Of a DNA stretch of 64,000 bases, positions 24,368-32,988 are shown in pieces. Below the pieces are notes generated by a model. That model was not told the origin of the DNA, did no database searches, and saw only the letters and a list, made by a program, of their open reading frames with translations. The translations under genes and the position numbers were made by a program. The stretch spans positions 1-64,000 of the forward strand of contig NZ_BOPH01000006.1 in NCBI RefSeq assembly GCF_016863655.1. Reading direction: 5' to 3'. Numbering within the stretch: position 1 is the stretch's first letter; each line of letters starts with the position of its first letter. Origin of the DNA: Virgisporangium ochraceum. GTDB taxonomy: Bacteria; Actinomycetota; Actinomycetes; Mycobacteriales; Micromonosporaceae.

Positions 24368-25408
24368 TTACGCCGCGAAGCGGATGCGGCGCCGGCGGGC
24401 CAGGAAGAACAGGCCGCCGCCACCCGCGACCAGCACCAGGGCGGTACCGGCGAGCAGGCCGGCGTTCGCGCCGGTCACCGGCAGGCCGGGGTCGCAGCCG
24501 GCCGGCTTGGCCCAGGCGAAGTCCGTGGCCTTGCCGTCGACGGTCAGCTTGGCGACCAGGCCGTCGACGCCGTCGAGGGACAGGCTCCCCTCCTTGCCGG
24601 GCTGGATCTCCGTGGTCCTGGACGTGGAACCGACCGCAACCGTGGCCTTGATGGGCTTGGCGCCGGTGTTCTTCACCGTGATGACCAGGTCTTCACAGGT
24701 GGACTTCGAGGTGGCCTCGAAGCACGCGTCGGGCCTGACCCAGGAGAAGGACTTCTCGCTCCAGCCGCCGTCGGACTGGTCGCTGGCCCGCTTGGACCGG
24801 ACCTTCACCTCGCCGGCGTGCTCCTGGGGGGCCATCACGACGTCCCAGACCTGTCCGGGCGCCAGGATCCTGCTCTGCGTGGTGCCGCCCTTGGGCACGA
24901 CCTCGTACAGCTTCGGCTGGGCACCGACATTCTGGATCTTCACGGTGAGCAGGCCGTTGCAGTCGCTGACGGCCGCGCTCTCCTCGGGACCGCAGTCGAA
25001 CCGGTTCCAGCGGGCGGTGTTCGCGACGCCCTTCTCCTGGGTGGTGCCGGGCCACTTGACCGTGGCGGTCAGCGTCTGCGCGCCGGCGTCGGTCGCGAAC
25101 TCCCTGGACCCGACCAGCGTCGACTCCTTCGACGCCAGCTGGGCGCCGTTCTGGATCTGGCCGACCCCGCCCGGCGTCCTGTTGAGGACGACGTCGCTGA
25201 CGTCGGCACGCTTGTCCATGTCGTGGGTGAGCTTCCACGTGACCTTGACGGTGTTCGGCTTGCCCTCGACACAGGCGACGGTCGAGGTGAGCGAGGCCGC
25301 GTGGGCGCTCGCCGGCGCGGTGGCGAAGGCGACGGCGCCGACGGCGCCGAGGAAGGTAGCGGCGGACAGGGCGAGGGTCCGGCGGGTAAGCCGGGTGATG
25401 CGACTCAA
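24368..25408 (-). CDS. LPVTG-anchored surface protein (copy 1)
   Basis: 346 residues from a TTG start. A signal peptide ends around ASAHA (residue 35). Two or three Ig-like/beta-rich repeats with paired cysteines follow (CVEGKPNTVKV, CNGLLTVKIQN, CFEATSKSTCEDL). The sorting signal LPVTG (about 309-313), a hydrophobic segment and an RRRR tail close the protein. Expected to be fixed to the wall by a sortase. The TTG at 25408 has GGGGAG at good spacing and aligns exactly with the TTG of the paralogue next door. The frame stays open upstream into the conserved leader, so a longer form cannot be excluded. Confidence 0.82.
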   Translation of the reverse strand: MSRITRLTRRTLALSAATFLGAVGAVAFATAPASAHAASLTSTVACVEGKPNTVKVTWKLTHDMDKRADVSDVVLNRTPGGVGQIQNGAQLASKESTLVGSREFATDAGAQTLTATVKWPGTTQEKGVANTARWNRFDCGPEESAAVSDCNGLLTVKIQNVGAQPKLYEVVPKGGTTQSRILAPGQVWDVVMAPQEHAGEVKVRSKRASDQSDGGWSEKSFSWVRPDACFEATSKSTCEDLVITVKNTGAKPIKATVAVGSTSRTTEIQPGKEGSLSLDGVDGLVAKLTVDGKATDFAWAKPAGCDPGLPVTGANAGLLAGTALVLVAGGGGLFFLARRRRIRFAA

Positions 25409-25515
25409 GACGAGCTCCCCAGGTCGATCGCCCGTCGATGGGCGCGCCGCAGCCGCCTCACCGGGCCGGGTCGGTCGAGGGAAACCCTTGCGCGGTAAGG
25501 CTCGTCGTAAGGCGG

Positions 25516-25575
25516 GCGCCATCGGGAACGGGCGTCTCAATCGATGACCGGAGGATCATAAAGGCTGATCAAAGC
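25516..25575 (-). repeat. Duplicated leader block, copy 1
   Basis: About 55 of 60 positions are identical to 26834-26893. The block lies about 107 nt upstream of the TTG start of LPVTG gene 1, as the other copy does for gene 2. The conserved core on the minus strand is GACGCCCGTTCCCGATGGCGC. It probably holds the promoter and 5' untranslated region. Confidence 0.85.
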
Positions 25576-25690
25576 CGGCCGAAAGTCCACGACAAGCATA
25601 AATTCGGTTTATTTCACGGTATCGATGCATACAGCAGCCGGGGCCGGCCCTGGAGAGGGCCGACCCCGGCTGCGGGTGGTTCAGGTCAGA

Positions 25691-26728
25691 TCAGGCAGCG
25701 AAGCGGACGCGCCGCCGGCGGGCCAGGAAGAACAGGCCGCCGCCACCGGACACGAGCACCAGCGCGACGCCGGCGAGCAGACCGGCGTTGGCACCGGTCA
25801 CCGGCAGAGGGCCGCCGGAGCAGTCGGCGGGCTTGGCCCACGCGAAGTCCTTGGAGTAGTCACCGGTGACGACCAGCTTGGCCACCAGGCCGTCGACGGC
25901 GTCGATCGCGATCTCGGCGCTCTTGCCGGGCTCGATCTCCACCTGCTTCGCCTCGTCGCCGACGGTGACCTCGGCCTTGATCGCCATCTTCCCCGTGTTG
26001 GCGACGGCGATCGTCAGGTCCTCACAGGTCGACTTCGTGGTGACGTCGAAGCACGCCTCGGGCTGGGCCCAGTTGAACTTCTCGTCGCCTTCCCACCCGC
26101 CGTCGGTGTCGTCGTTCTCCTTGGCGGTCTTCCACTTGACCCTGACCGTTCCGGCGTGGGCCTTGGGCACCACGTGCTCCCACTTCTCACCGGGCTGGAG
26201 GTTCCTGCGCTCGTTGTACTCGCCCTCGCCGTTGATGGCGATCCGGCGCGCCTTGTCGTCGGCGTTCGTGACCACCACCGTCAGGGTGCCGTCGCAGTTG
26301 CTCGTGGCGGTGCGGGTCGGCTCCTTGGCCGGCTCGCAGTCGAGCTTGCTGAGATCGACGGTCGACGAGATCGGCTCCTCGAAGCCCTGCCACTTCATGA
26401 TGAAGCTGAAGCTCGCGTCGGTCGCCGGAAGCGTGACCGTCTCCGACCCCTCGACGGAGCCCTTCGCGGGCACCGCGGTGTCGTTGCGGAGCCCGTCGAT
26501 CGGCCGGGACGCCCGCCGGATGGTGGCCGCCTTGGTGTCGTGGGTGTTGGTGACCGTCCAGGTGACCACCGCGGTGCCGGGCCGCTCGCCGCAGACGACG
26601 TCGTGCGTCAGGGTCGCGTGATGAGCGCTGGCCGGTGCGGCGGAGAAGGCGACGGCGCCGACGGCACCGAGGAACGTGGCGGCGGATACGGCCAGGATCC
26701 GGCTGGGAAGCCGAGCGAAGCGGCGCAA
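25691..26728 (-). CDS. LPVTG-anchored surface protein (copy 2)
   Basis: 345 residues from TTG 26728, or 353 if the GTG at 26752 is used. It has the same layout as copy 1: signal peptide ending ASAHH, beta-rich repeats with cysteines (CGERPGTAVVTW, CDGTLTVVVTN, CFDVTTKSTCEDL), LPVTG 38 residues from the end, a hydrophobic segment and an R-rich tail. The last 38 residues are nearly identical to copy 1, while the outer domains have diverged. That is the pattern of a tandem duplication with selection on the anchor. Confidence 0.82.
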   Translation of the reverse strand: MRRFARLPSRILAVSAATFLGAVGAVAFSAAPASAHHATLTHDVVCGERPGTAVVTWTVTNTHDTKAATIRRASRPIDGLRNDTAVPAKGSVEGSETVTLPATDASFSFIMKWQGFEEPISSTVDLSKLDCEPAKEPTRTATSNCDGTLTVVVTNADDKARRIAINGEGEYNERRNLQPGEKWEHVVPKAHAGTVRVKWKTAKENDDTDGGWEGDEKFNWAQPEACFDVTTKSTCEDLTIAVANTGKMAIKAEVTVGDEAKQVEIEPGKSAEIAIDAVDGLVAKLVVTGDYSKDFAWAKPADCSGGPLPVTGANAGLLAGVALVLVSGGGGLFFLARRRRVRFAA

Positions 26729-26833
26729 ACGAGCCCCCAAGGTCTCATTCACCCGTCCATGGGCACGCCGGAGCAGCCTCGCTCGGCAGGGGTTCTCGGG
26801 AACCGCTGCGAAGAAAGGCTTCTCGTCACTCTG

Positions 26834-26893
26834 GCGCCATCGGGAACGGGCGTCTCATTCGATGACCGGTGGAGCATAAAGGCCGATCAAAGG
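26834..26893 (-). repeat. Duplicated leader block, copy 2
   Basis: Matches copy 1 at about 55 of 60 positions and keeps the same distance to the TTG start. In this copy the minus strand also contains a 10-codon open frame (ATG at 26858 to TGA at 26826, MRRPFPMAPE). In copy 1 the same frame begins with TTG and has no stop. Confidence 0.85.
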
Positions 26894-27200
26894 CTGCGAA
26901 AAGGCCGTGACGAGCGTGAATCTCAAACTGCAATCGAACGGTCACTCTGCATGAGCGGGAACGCCGACGTTTTCGTTCAAACCGGACCCGGTGGAGATCG
27001 AGTGTTACTGAGTCGTTATTGGTCGACACGCCGGGACACCCCACCGGACCGAATCTCAAGCACCCGTCGGGTGACCCCGAAAGGCCCACCTGACCAGGAC
27101 GATCAGGTGAAGCGGTCCACCGGATCGGCGGCGCGCGGCGGCGGCTCGGCGCCGAGATGAAGCTGCCGGTCGCGCTCGTGCTGCCACTCGGCCCGGAGCG
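26894..27200. other. Intergenic region without a supported gene
   Basis: Together with the leader block this is a 470-nt stretch between LPVTG gene 2 and the XRE-cupin gene. It contains two small inverted repeats: CACCCG-T-CGGGTG (27061-27073) and CACCTGA...TCAGGTG (27087-27109). The part near 26900-26960 is relatively AT-rich and may carry the promoter of the LPVTG gene. No frame has a coherent protein. Confidence 0.6.
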
Positions 27201-27758
27201 TCACACGTGCTCCATGACCAGCACCGCGGCCGTGCCGGCGACGAGCGCCTCGTACCGGTGGGAGACATCGCCGGCGAACATCACGTAGTCACCGGGGTCG
27301 AGGTCGACCAGGTGGTCGGGCAGCCCGGCGCGGAGCCGGCCGGAGATCACCACGACGTGCTCGATGCTGCCCGGCAGGTGCGCGTCGGCCTCGCGGGCCG
27401 GGCCGGGCTCGGCCGTGATCAGGTAGATGTCGCGCCTGGCACCCGGCGGGCAGGCCGACAGCAGCGTGCCGAAGTAGTTGGCCTCGCTGGCCGGCACCGT
27501 CGGCCCCTCGCCGGCCCGGATCACGATCATCGGCGCGGACCGCGGCTCGACGAGCCGGCTGAACGGGACGTCGAGCGCCACCCCGAGCGCCCAGAGCGTC
27601 TCCACGCTGGGGTTGCCGGTACCCGCCTCGAGCTGCGACAGCGTCGACTTGGCCACACCGGCCCGCTTCGCCAGCTCGCTCAGGGACAGCCCCACCCGCT
27701 CGCGCTCGCGCCGGATCGCGGCCGCGATGGTGTCGATGGGCGCGCGTCGCTGGTCCAT
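27201..27758 (-). CDS. XRE-family regulator with C-terminal cupin domain
   Basis: 185 residues. The helix-turn-helix (LSLSELAKRAGVAKSTLSQLEAGTGNPSVETLWALGVALDVPFS) is followed by a cupin sensor domain (GSIEHVVVISGRLRAG...LDPGDYVMFAGDVSHRYEA). Family knowledge: such regulators control neighbouring amino-acid transport or metabolism genes. Here azlCD is divergent and an inverted repeat fills the gap. GGGAGA stands before ATG 27758. Confidence 0.9.
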   Translation of the reverse strand: MDQRRAPIDTIAAAIRRERERVGLSLSELAKRAGVAKSTLSQLEAGTGNPSVETLWALGVALDVPFSRLVEPRSAPMIVIRAGEGPTVPASEANYFGTLLSACPPGARRDIYLITAEPGPAREADAHLPGSIEHVVVISGRLRAGLPDHLVDLDPGDYVMFAGDVSHRYEALVAGTAAVLVMEHV

Positions 27759-27779
27759 GTTCGGTCTCCCGTACAGGAA

Positions 27780-27841
27780 TTCGGTTTGACGAACGCAGGT
27801 TGAGCGGTTCATGGTAGAGAACATGCGTTCGTTTCTCCGAA
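27780..27841. promoter_or_regulatory. Long inverted repeat between xre-cupin and azlC
   Basis: The left arm 27780-27797 and right arm 27824-27841 share TTCGGnnnnACGAACGCA in opposite orientation (14 of 18 matches, with GAACGCA/TGCGTTC perfect). The right arm overlaps the first codons of azlC. It is placed for binding by the XRE-cupin protein and repression of both genes. Confidence 0.75.
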
Positions 27842-28506
27842 CACTACCGCCGGGGCTGGCCCGCGACGTCACCGCCCTCGCCGCCGCCGCGTTCGTGATC
27901 GGCATCTCCTTCGGCGCGATCGCGGTCGCATCCGGCCTGTCCGGGGCGAAAGCGGTCGCCATGTCGGTGTTCGTGTTCGCCGGCGGCGCCCAGTTCCTGG
28001 CCGTGGGTGTCGCCGGTGCCGGCGGCACCGCGGTGGCCGCGGTGCTCGGCGGCCTCGTACTGAACGCCCGTCACCTGCCATTCGGCCTGGCCATGGGCGA
28101 CGCTCTCGGCCGGCACCGGCTCCTCGGAAGCCACCTGATCATCGACGAGGCGGTCGCGTTCACGCTCGCCCGCACCGGTGACAGAGCCCGTCGCCAGGCG
28201 TTCTGGCTCGCGGGCGGCGCGTTGTTCGTCGTGTGGAACGTCGGGACCGTCGTGGGCGTCGTCGCCGGCGGCGCGGTCGGCGACCCGGACGCGTTCGGCG
28301 TCGACGCCGCCTTCCCGGCCGGCATGCTGGCGCTGCTGCTGCCCTCGCTCAAGGAGCGGCCGGCGTTGCGGGTGGCGCTCGGCGCGGCCGCGGTGGCCCT
28401 GGTCGCCACGCCGTTCCTGCCGCCCGGCCTGCCCGTGCTCGTCGCGCTGCTCGGACTCGTGTTCGCGCTCCCGGTCCCGACGCAGGAAAAGAGCGACCAC
28501 CGATGA
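27811..28506 (+). CDS. azlC: AzlC family branched-chain amino-acid exporter subunit
   Basis: 231 residues, about seven membrane helices. AzlC features are clear (FVIGISFGAIAVASGLS, FVFAGGAQFLAVGV, LNARHLPFGLAM). With AzlD it exports branched-chain amino acids or analogues. The ATG at 27811 lies between the arms of the inverted repeat; ATG 27823 is an alternative. It overlaps azlD by ATGA. Confidence 0.92.
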   Translation: MVENMRSFLRTLPPGLARDVTALAAAAFVIGISFGAIAVASGLSGAKAVAMSVFVFAGGAQFLAVGVAGAGGTAVAAVLGGLVLNARHLPFGLAMGDALGRHRLLGSHLIIDEAVAFTLARTGDRARRQAFWLAGGALFVVWNVGTVVGVVAGGAVGDPDAFGVDAAFPAGMLALLLPSLKERPALRVALGAAAVALVATPFLPPGLPVLVALLGLVFALPVPTQEKSDHR

Positions 28507-28811
28507 CCTGGCTGGCAATCGCGGCCCTGGCCGCCGGAACCTACGCCCTGCGGCTCGCCGGGCCGCTGTTGCGCAGGCGCCTGCGCCTTCCGGCGGCGGT
28601 ACAGACCTACCTCGCGCACTCCGCGGTGGCGCTGCTCGCCGCGCTGATCGCGACCGCGGCACTGTTCGCCGGCTCCGAGTTCGCCGGGTGGGCGCGGCCC
28701 GCGGGCGTCGTCGCGGGTGCCGTCGCCGCGTGGCGGAAGCTGCCGTTCGTGGTCGTCGTGATCGTCGCGGCGGGGACCACCGCGCTGCTCAGGCTCGCCG
28801 GGGTGCGCTGA
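28503..28811 (+). CDS. azlD: AzlD family small subunit
   Basis: 102 residues, three to four membrane helices, with TYALRLAGPLLRRRLRLPAAVQTYLAHSAVALLAAL typical of AzlD. It is the obligate partner of AzlC. It starts inside the azlC stop codon and ends 24 nt before the convergent LysR gene. Confidence 0.9.
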   Translation: MTWLAIAALAAGTYALRLAGPLLRRRLRLPAAVQTYLAHSAVALLAALIATAALFAGSEFAGWARPAGVVAGAVAAWRKLPFVVVVIVAAGTTALLRLAGVR

Positions 28812-28835
28812 TCGGCCGGGGGTGCGAGGGTCCTG

Positions 28836-29804
28836 TCAGGCGGCCTGGGCGTCGCCCACCAGGCCGGGGTTGCGGGCGAGCCAGTCGGCGTAGCGGGTGG
28901 TGCGCCGGACCGCCTCCGCGTGGCCCTGGTTGGCGTTCCACGCCAGTTCCGGACCCAGGGCGGCGACCCGCCCATCCTGATGCCAGCCGAGGAGGTGACG
29001 CCAGCGCAGCGGCCCGTGGGCCAGCGGGACCACCTCCACACCGGCCGGCGTGCGGATCGTCGGCTTGCAGAGCGCGACAGCGCGACCGGCGGCCACCAGG
29101 TCGACCGCGCCGAAGTGGTCGACCTCCTGCATCGGCCGCGGCGTGAACCCGACCCGGGCACACGCCTTCGCGAAGCACTCGGCGAAGCACCCGTCGCCGG
29201 GCAGGGCGATCCAGTCGGCGTCGGCGAGCTCCGCCAGCTCCACCTCGCACAGCGACGCGCACGGATGGGTGACCGGCAGCAGCACCGCCACCGCCTCGAC
29301 CGCGACCTCACGCCAGACCATCCCGGGCGCGACCGGTGGACCCGCGTTGCCGCAGACCCCGACCAGGGCGAGGTCGAGCCGACCGGCGAGCACCATCGAG
29401 GTCAGCTCGTCGGCGTAGTGCGAGGTGTAGGTGGTGAGCTGCACGTCCGGGCGTTCGACGGCGAGCCGGTCGACCAGCCCGCCGAGGATCGGCCCGCCGA
29501 CCGTTCCGATCTTGAACCGCAGCTCCGACGTGCCGGCGCCGGCCATACGGGCCGCCTCGTCGCGTAATCCGTCGACCGCCGGCAGCACCACCCGGGCCCG
29601 GTTGAGCACCAGCTCACCGAGAGCCGTCGGACGGGCACCCCGCCGGTCACGTTCGAAGAGCGCCCCGCCGAGAGTGCGCTCGATCCGCTGCAACTGGGCC
29701 GTCAGCGCCGGTTGGGCGAGACCCAGCGCGGAGGCAGCCTTCGTGACGCTGCCAAGCTCCGCTATCGCGCACACCACTTTGAGGTGGCGCAACTCCAGTT
29801 CCAT
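28836..29804 (-). CDS. LysR family transcriptional regulator
   Basis: 322 residues. The N-terminal winged helix (LRHLKVVCAIAELGSVTKAASALGLAQPALTAQLQRIE) is followed by a LysR substrate-binding domain. No divergent gene faces it: the gene upstream is on the same strand, so its target cannot be read from position. It is convergent with azlD, so a role in azlCD control is unlikely. Confidence 0.9.
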   Translation of the reverse strand: MELELRHLKVVCAIAELGSVTKAASALGLAQPALTAQLQRIERTLGGALFERDRRGARPTALGELVLNRARVVLPAVDGLRDEAARMAGAGTSELRFKIGTVGGPILGGLVDRLAVERPDVQLTTYTSHYADELTSMVLAGRLDLALVGVCGNAGPPVAPGMVWREVAVEAVAVLLPVTHPCASLCEVELAELADADWIALPGDGCFAECFAKACARVGFTPRPMQEVDHFGAVDLVAAGRAVALCKPTIRTPAGVEVVPLAHGPLRWRHLLGWHQDGRVAALGPELAWNANQGHAEAVRRTTRYADWLARNPGLVGDAQAA

Positions 29805-29872
29805 ATTGCCGACGGTAGGCCGAACGGAGGATGCAAGGAAGCCCTACGTCCCTCCATCGTTCCCTCGAACGT

Positions 29873-31009
29873 TCAGTCGTCGGCGGTCAGACCGACCCGG
29901 AGACGGGCCAGCGTGCGGGTCAAAAGCCGGGATACGTGCATCTGGGATATTCCGATGCGCTCGGCGATCTGGGCCTGCGTCAGGTTGCCGAAGAACCGCA
30001 TCGCCAGGATGTCCTTCTCGCGCTCCGGCAGCGCCGCGAGCAACGGCTTGAGCGACTCGTGCGCGTCGACCGCCGCGATCGAGGAGTCCTCGGAGCCCAG
30101 CAGGTCGATCAAGGTGCTGCCCTCGTCGCCGCCCACCGGGGTGAACAGCGAGGTGGCCCGGTACCCGCCGGCCGCGGTCATCGCCTCGATGATCTGTTCC
30201 TCGTCGACCTCGAGCCGGCGGGCGAGGTCGGCGACCGTGGGCGACCGGTTCAGCTCCTGGGTGAGGTCGTTGCGCACCCGGTTGATGTCGAGCCGCAGTT
30301 CCTGCAGGCGGCGCGGGACGCGCACGGCCCAGCCACGGTCGCGGAAGTGCCGCTTCAGCTCCCCGACGATCGTGGGGGTGGCGTACGCGGCGAAGTCGGT
30401 ACCCATGCCCGGGTCGTACCGGTCGACGGCCTTGAGCAGGCCGAGCGCGGCGACCTGGCCGAGGTCGGCGGAGGCCTCGCCGAGCCCGGAGAACCGCCGG
30501 GCGAGCCGTTCGGCGAATGGCAGGCACAGCGTGATCACCTGTTCCCGGAGCGACGCCCGGGCCGCCGAACCCTCCGGCTCGGCGCACATGCGGCCGATCT
30601 TCTCGTTGACCTGATCGCCCCACTGCCCGTGCCGGCTGCCGGCGGGCGCGGCGACCGCGGTGTCGGCCGACGGGTCGGAGAGCCGCTCGGGCAATGGGTC
30701 GTAGGCGCCCAGCTGCTTCGCCACACCGGCGATCTCCAGCACCTGGAGCACCAGGCCGGAGGCTCCCCGGGCCATCAGCGACCCGTCCTCCTCGGCGAGC
30801 CGCTCGCGCACGCGGAGCAGAACGTTGACCGTGCTGGCGTCGATCAGCCGGACCCGCGACAGGTCGACGGCGATGTGCCGGGCACCCGCGTCGAGCCGGC
30901 CGAACAGGGTGAGCCGTAAACGTACGGTGGCCACCAGATCGAGTACGCCCTCGACCCGAACCACATCGACGTCATCGACCCGCCAGATGTCGAACGTGGT
31001 CTCGTCCAC
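29873..31009 (-). CDS. STAS domain fused to a SigB/SigF-type sigma factor
   Basis: 378 residues. Residues about 1-105 form a STAS anti-anti-sigma-like domain with strand HIAVDLSRVRLIDASTVNVLL and possible phospho-sites S59/T60. After a linker, residues about 145-378 form a SigB/SigF-type sigma factor: region 2 (FSGLGEASADLGQVAALGLLKAVDRYDPGMGTDFAAYATPTIVGELKRHFRD), region 3, and region 4 ending ISQMHVSRLLTRTLARL. Joining the antagonist and sigma in one chain is unusual. It could capture the anti-sigma kinase in cis. Last gene of the minus-strand signalling run. Confidence 0.9.
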   Translation of the reverse strand: MDETTFDIWRVDDVDVVRVEGVLDLVATVRLRLTLFGRLDAGARHIAVDLSRVRLIDASTVNVLLRVRERLAEEDGSLMARGASGLVLQVLEIAGVAKQLGAYDPLPERLSDPSADTAVAAPAGSRHGQWGDQVNEKIGRMCAEPEGSAARASLREQVITLCLPFAERLARRFSGLGEASADLGQVAALGLLKAVDRYDPGMGTDFAAYATPTIVGELKRHFRDRGWAVRVPRRLQELRLDINRVRNDLTQELNRSPTVADLARRLEVDEEQIIEAMTAAGGYRATSLFTPVGGDEGSTLIDLLGSEDSSIAAVDAHESLKPLLAALPEREKDILAMRFFGNLTQAQIAERIGISQMHVSRLLTRTLARLRVGLTADD

Positions 31010-31104
31010 GCCACCTCCAAGGGGCTAGGACTGTCGTCGTACCACGAGGCACAGTGACCAAACGAGCTGCGTCGTTTCTCATCGTGCCGGTGCGACGGGA
31101 AATG

Positions 31105-32943
31105 TCACACGACGGGCTCCACCGACTCCATGATCAGGATGACGCCGGGGGTGCCATCGCCGTCGCGCCGGAGAGGCGTCCCCATCACCTTAACCTCGAT
31201 CTGCCGGCCGCGCCTGTTGACCGAGGCCAGGCGGATCTCCTGGCTGCCGTCGTCGGAGCCGAGCAGCTTGCGGATCATCGGCCGCAGCTGGTCGGTGGGC
31301 AGCCCGATGTCGAGGTTCAGGAAGTGCCGCCCCACCGCCTCCTCGGCGCGCAGACCCCACAGGTCCTCGCAGCGGCGGTTCCACACCCGCACCTGGAGAT
31401 CCTGGTTGATCACCACGACGCCGGCCTTCAGGCTCACGAACACCGTCTCCAGGAACGCGTTCACCGAGTCCCGCTCCGCCGTGCGGTCCCGCAGCTCGTC
31501 GTTGATGGCCTGGAGCTCGTCGTTGGCCGACTGGAGCTCCTCGTTCATCGTCTCGAGTTCCTCGTTGGTCGACTGGAGCTCCTCGTTGGTGGTCTCCAGC
31601 TCCTCGACCGTCGACTGGAGCTCCTCGTTGGTGGTCTCCAGCTCCTCGTTGGTGGACTGCAGTTCCTCGTACGCCGTCTCGAGCTGGCGGTTGGCGTGTT
31701 CCAGCTCGTCCCGGAGCCGCCGGCCGGCCGTGACGTCGAGGAACACGAGCACCACGCCGAGCAGCCGGGACTCGCTGTCCACCAACGGGTTCACCTGAAC
31801 CTCCAGGTGCAGCACGTCGTCAGGACCGCGCCCGTACTCGATCCCGGTCACCCGCTGCGGACGTCGCTCGACCTGTGCCTGCTCGATGTAGCCGCGCAGC
31901 TCGACCGGCCGGTACGACAGCTCGAGGTCACGGAACGGCCGGCCCACGTCGCGGGCCGACACCCCGAACATCATCTCGGCCTGCCGGTTGGTGAGCGCGA
32001 CGAGGCCGTCACCGGTGACCACGACCTGCGCCACGGGGCTGGCGAGGAACGCCTCCGTCCGAACCCGGTCGAGCCCCGACAGTTCCTCGGCCGGCCGGCT
32101 CGGCACCGGCTGGATGTGGAACGGCCCGTTCGCGGGAAGGTGCCGCGGGACCTTCCGGAAGATGCGCCGCTTCAGATCGGCCGGCACGAACAGATCGCCG
32201 TGACTGAGCAGCATCTCCGCCTTGCCGAGGAAGAGCACCCCGTTGTCGGACAGCGCGAAGTGGAACCGGGCCAGGATGCGCGACTGCGCCTCGGCGTTGA
32301 AGTACATGAGTGCGTTTCGGCACACCAGCAGGTCGATGCGGGAGATCGGCGCGTCCTGGATGAGGTCGTTCCGTCCGAAGATGACCGATCGGCGCAGGTC
32401 GCTGCGGAACGTGAAGCGACTGCGGTTGGTGTCGAAGTACCGCTCGACGATGTCCTGCGGCAGGCCGGCCATCTCCCGCTCGGTGTACGAGGCCTGGCGG
32501 GCCTGGGTGAGCCCGTCCTCGTCGACGTCGGTGGCGTAGATCTTCACCCGCTGGCGGAACGTCTCGACGCCGAGAGCCTCGGCGAACGCGATCGCGAGGG
32601 TGTACGCCTCCTGGCCGCTGGCGCAGCCGGCGCTCCACACCCGGATCGGGCCGGACCCGCGGACCAACATCGGCAGGATCTCGGCGCGTAGGTGGTCCCA
32701 GGCCTCCGGGTCCCGGAAGAAGCCCGTGACATTGATCAGGATCGTATTGAACAGCGCCGTGAACTCGTCCGGATGGACCTGCAGGTAGTCGAGATACTCG
32801 GGGTACGTCTCGAACCCCGCCTGGCTCATCCGGCGGCCCACCCGGCGCATCAGGCTGGACCGTTTGTACCCCGTGAAGTCGAAGCCGCGCGATTCCTTCA
32901 GATAGATCAGCAGCGCCTCGAACTGCGGATCGGGCTGGGTCAC
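31105..32943 (-). CDS. cheR: CheR-type methyltransferase with PAS domains and long coiled coil
   Basis: 612 residues. CheR_N at about 10-60. The CheR methyltransferase domain at about 75-275 has the SAM motif VWSAGCASGQEAY at 102-114 and TDVDEDGL. A first PAS domain lies around 295-420. A coiled coil of 14-residue units (ELQSTNEELETTNE) spans about 430-495, and a second PAS domain covers the C-terminus. This is the CheR-PAS layout of sensory methyltransferases outside classical chemotaxis. No chemoreceptor gene is in the window. It sits between the kinase gene and the sigma gene in one run. Confidence 0.9.
   Translation of the reverse strand: MTQPDPQFEALLIYLKESRGFDFTGYKRSSLMRRVGRRMSQAGFETYPEYLDYLQVHPDEFTALFNTILINVTGFFRDPEAWDHLRAEILPMLVRGSGPIRVWSAGCASGQEAYTLAIAFAEALGVETFRQRVKIYATDVDEDGLTQARQASYTEREMAGLPQDIVERYFDTNRSRFTFRSDLRRSVIFGRNDLIQDAPISRIDLLVCRNALMYFNAEAQSRILARFHFALSDNGVLFLGKAEMLLSHGDLFVPADLKRRIFRKVPRHLPANGPFHIQPVPSRPAEELSGLDRVRTEAFLASPVAQVVVTGDGLVALTNRQAEMMFGVSARDVGRPFRDLELSYRPVELRGYIEQAQVERRPQRVTGIEYGRGPDDVLHLEVQVNPLVDSESRLLGVVLVFLDVTAGRRLRDELEHANRQLETAYEELQSTNEELETTNEELQSTVEELETTNEELQSTNEELETMNEELQSANDELQAINDELRDRTAERDSVNAFLETVFVSLKAGVVVINQDLQVRVWNRRCEDLWGLRAEEAVGRHFLNLDIGLPTDQLRPMIRKLLGSDDGSQEIRLASVNRRGRQIEVKVMGTPLRRDGDGTPGVILIMESVEPVV
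31540..31700 (-). repeat. Repeats encoding coiled-coil heptads in cheR
   Basis: Near-identical 21- and 42-nt units encode alternating ELQSTNE and ELETTNE heptads. The DNA similarity between units makes the length of this linker prone to change by recombination. Similar heptads occur in many CheR/PAS hybrid proteins. Confidence 0.8.
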
Positions 32944-32988
32944 GGCCTCACCGTAGCGCGCCGGTGACGCGGGTCACGCACCACACCG

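Noticed and set aside
26826-26858. Conserved leader peptide MRRPFPMAPE
   Set aside because: In the duplicate leader the same frame lacks ATG and has no stop, so conservation seems to act on the DNA or RNA rather than on a peptide.
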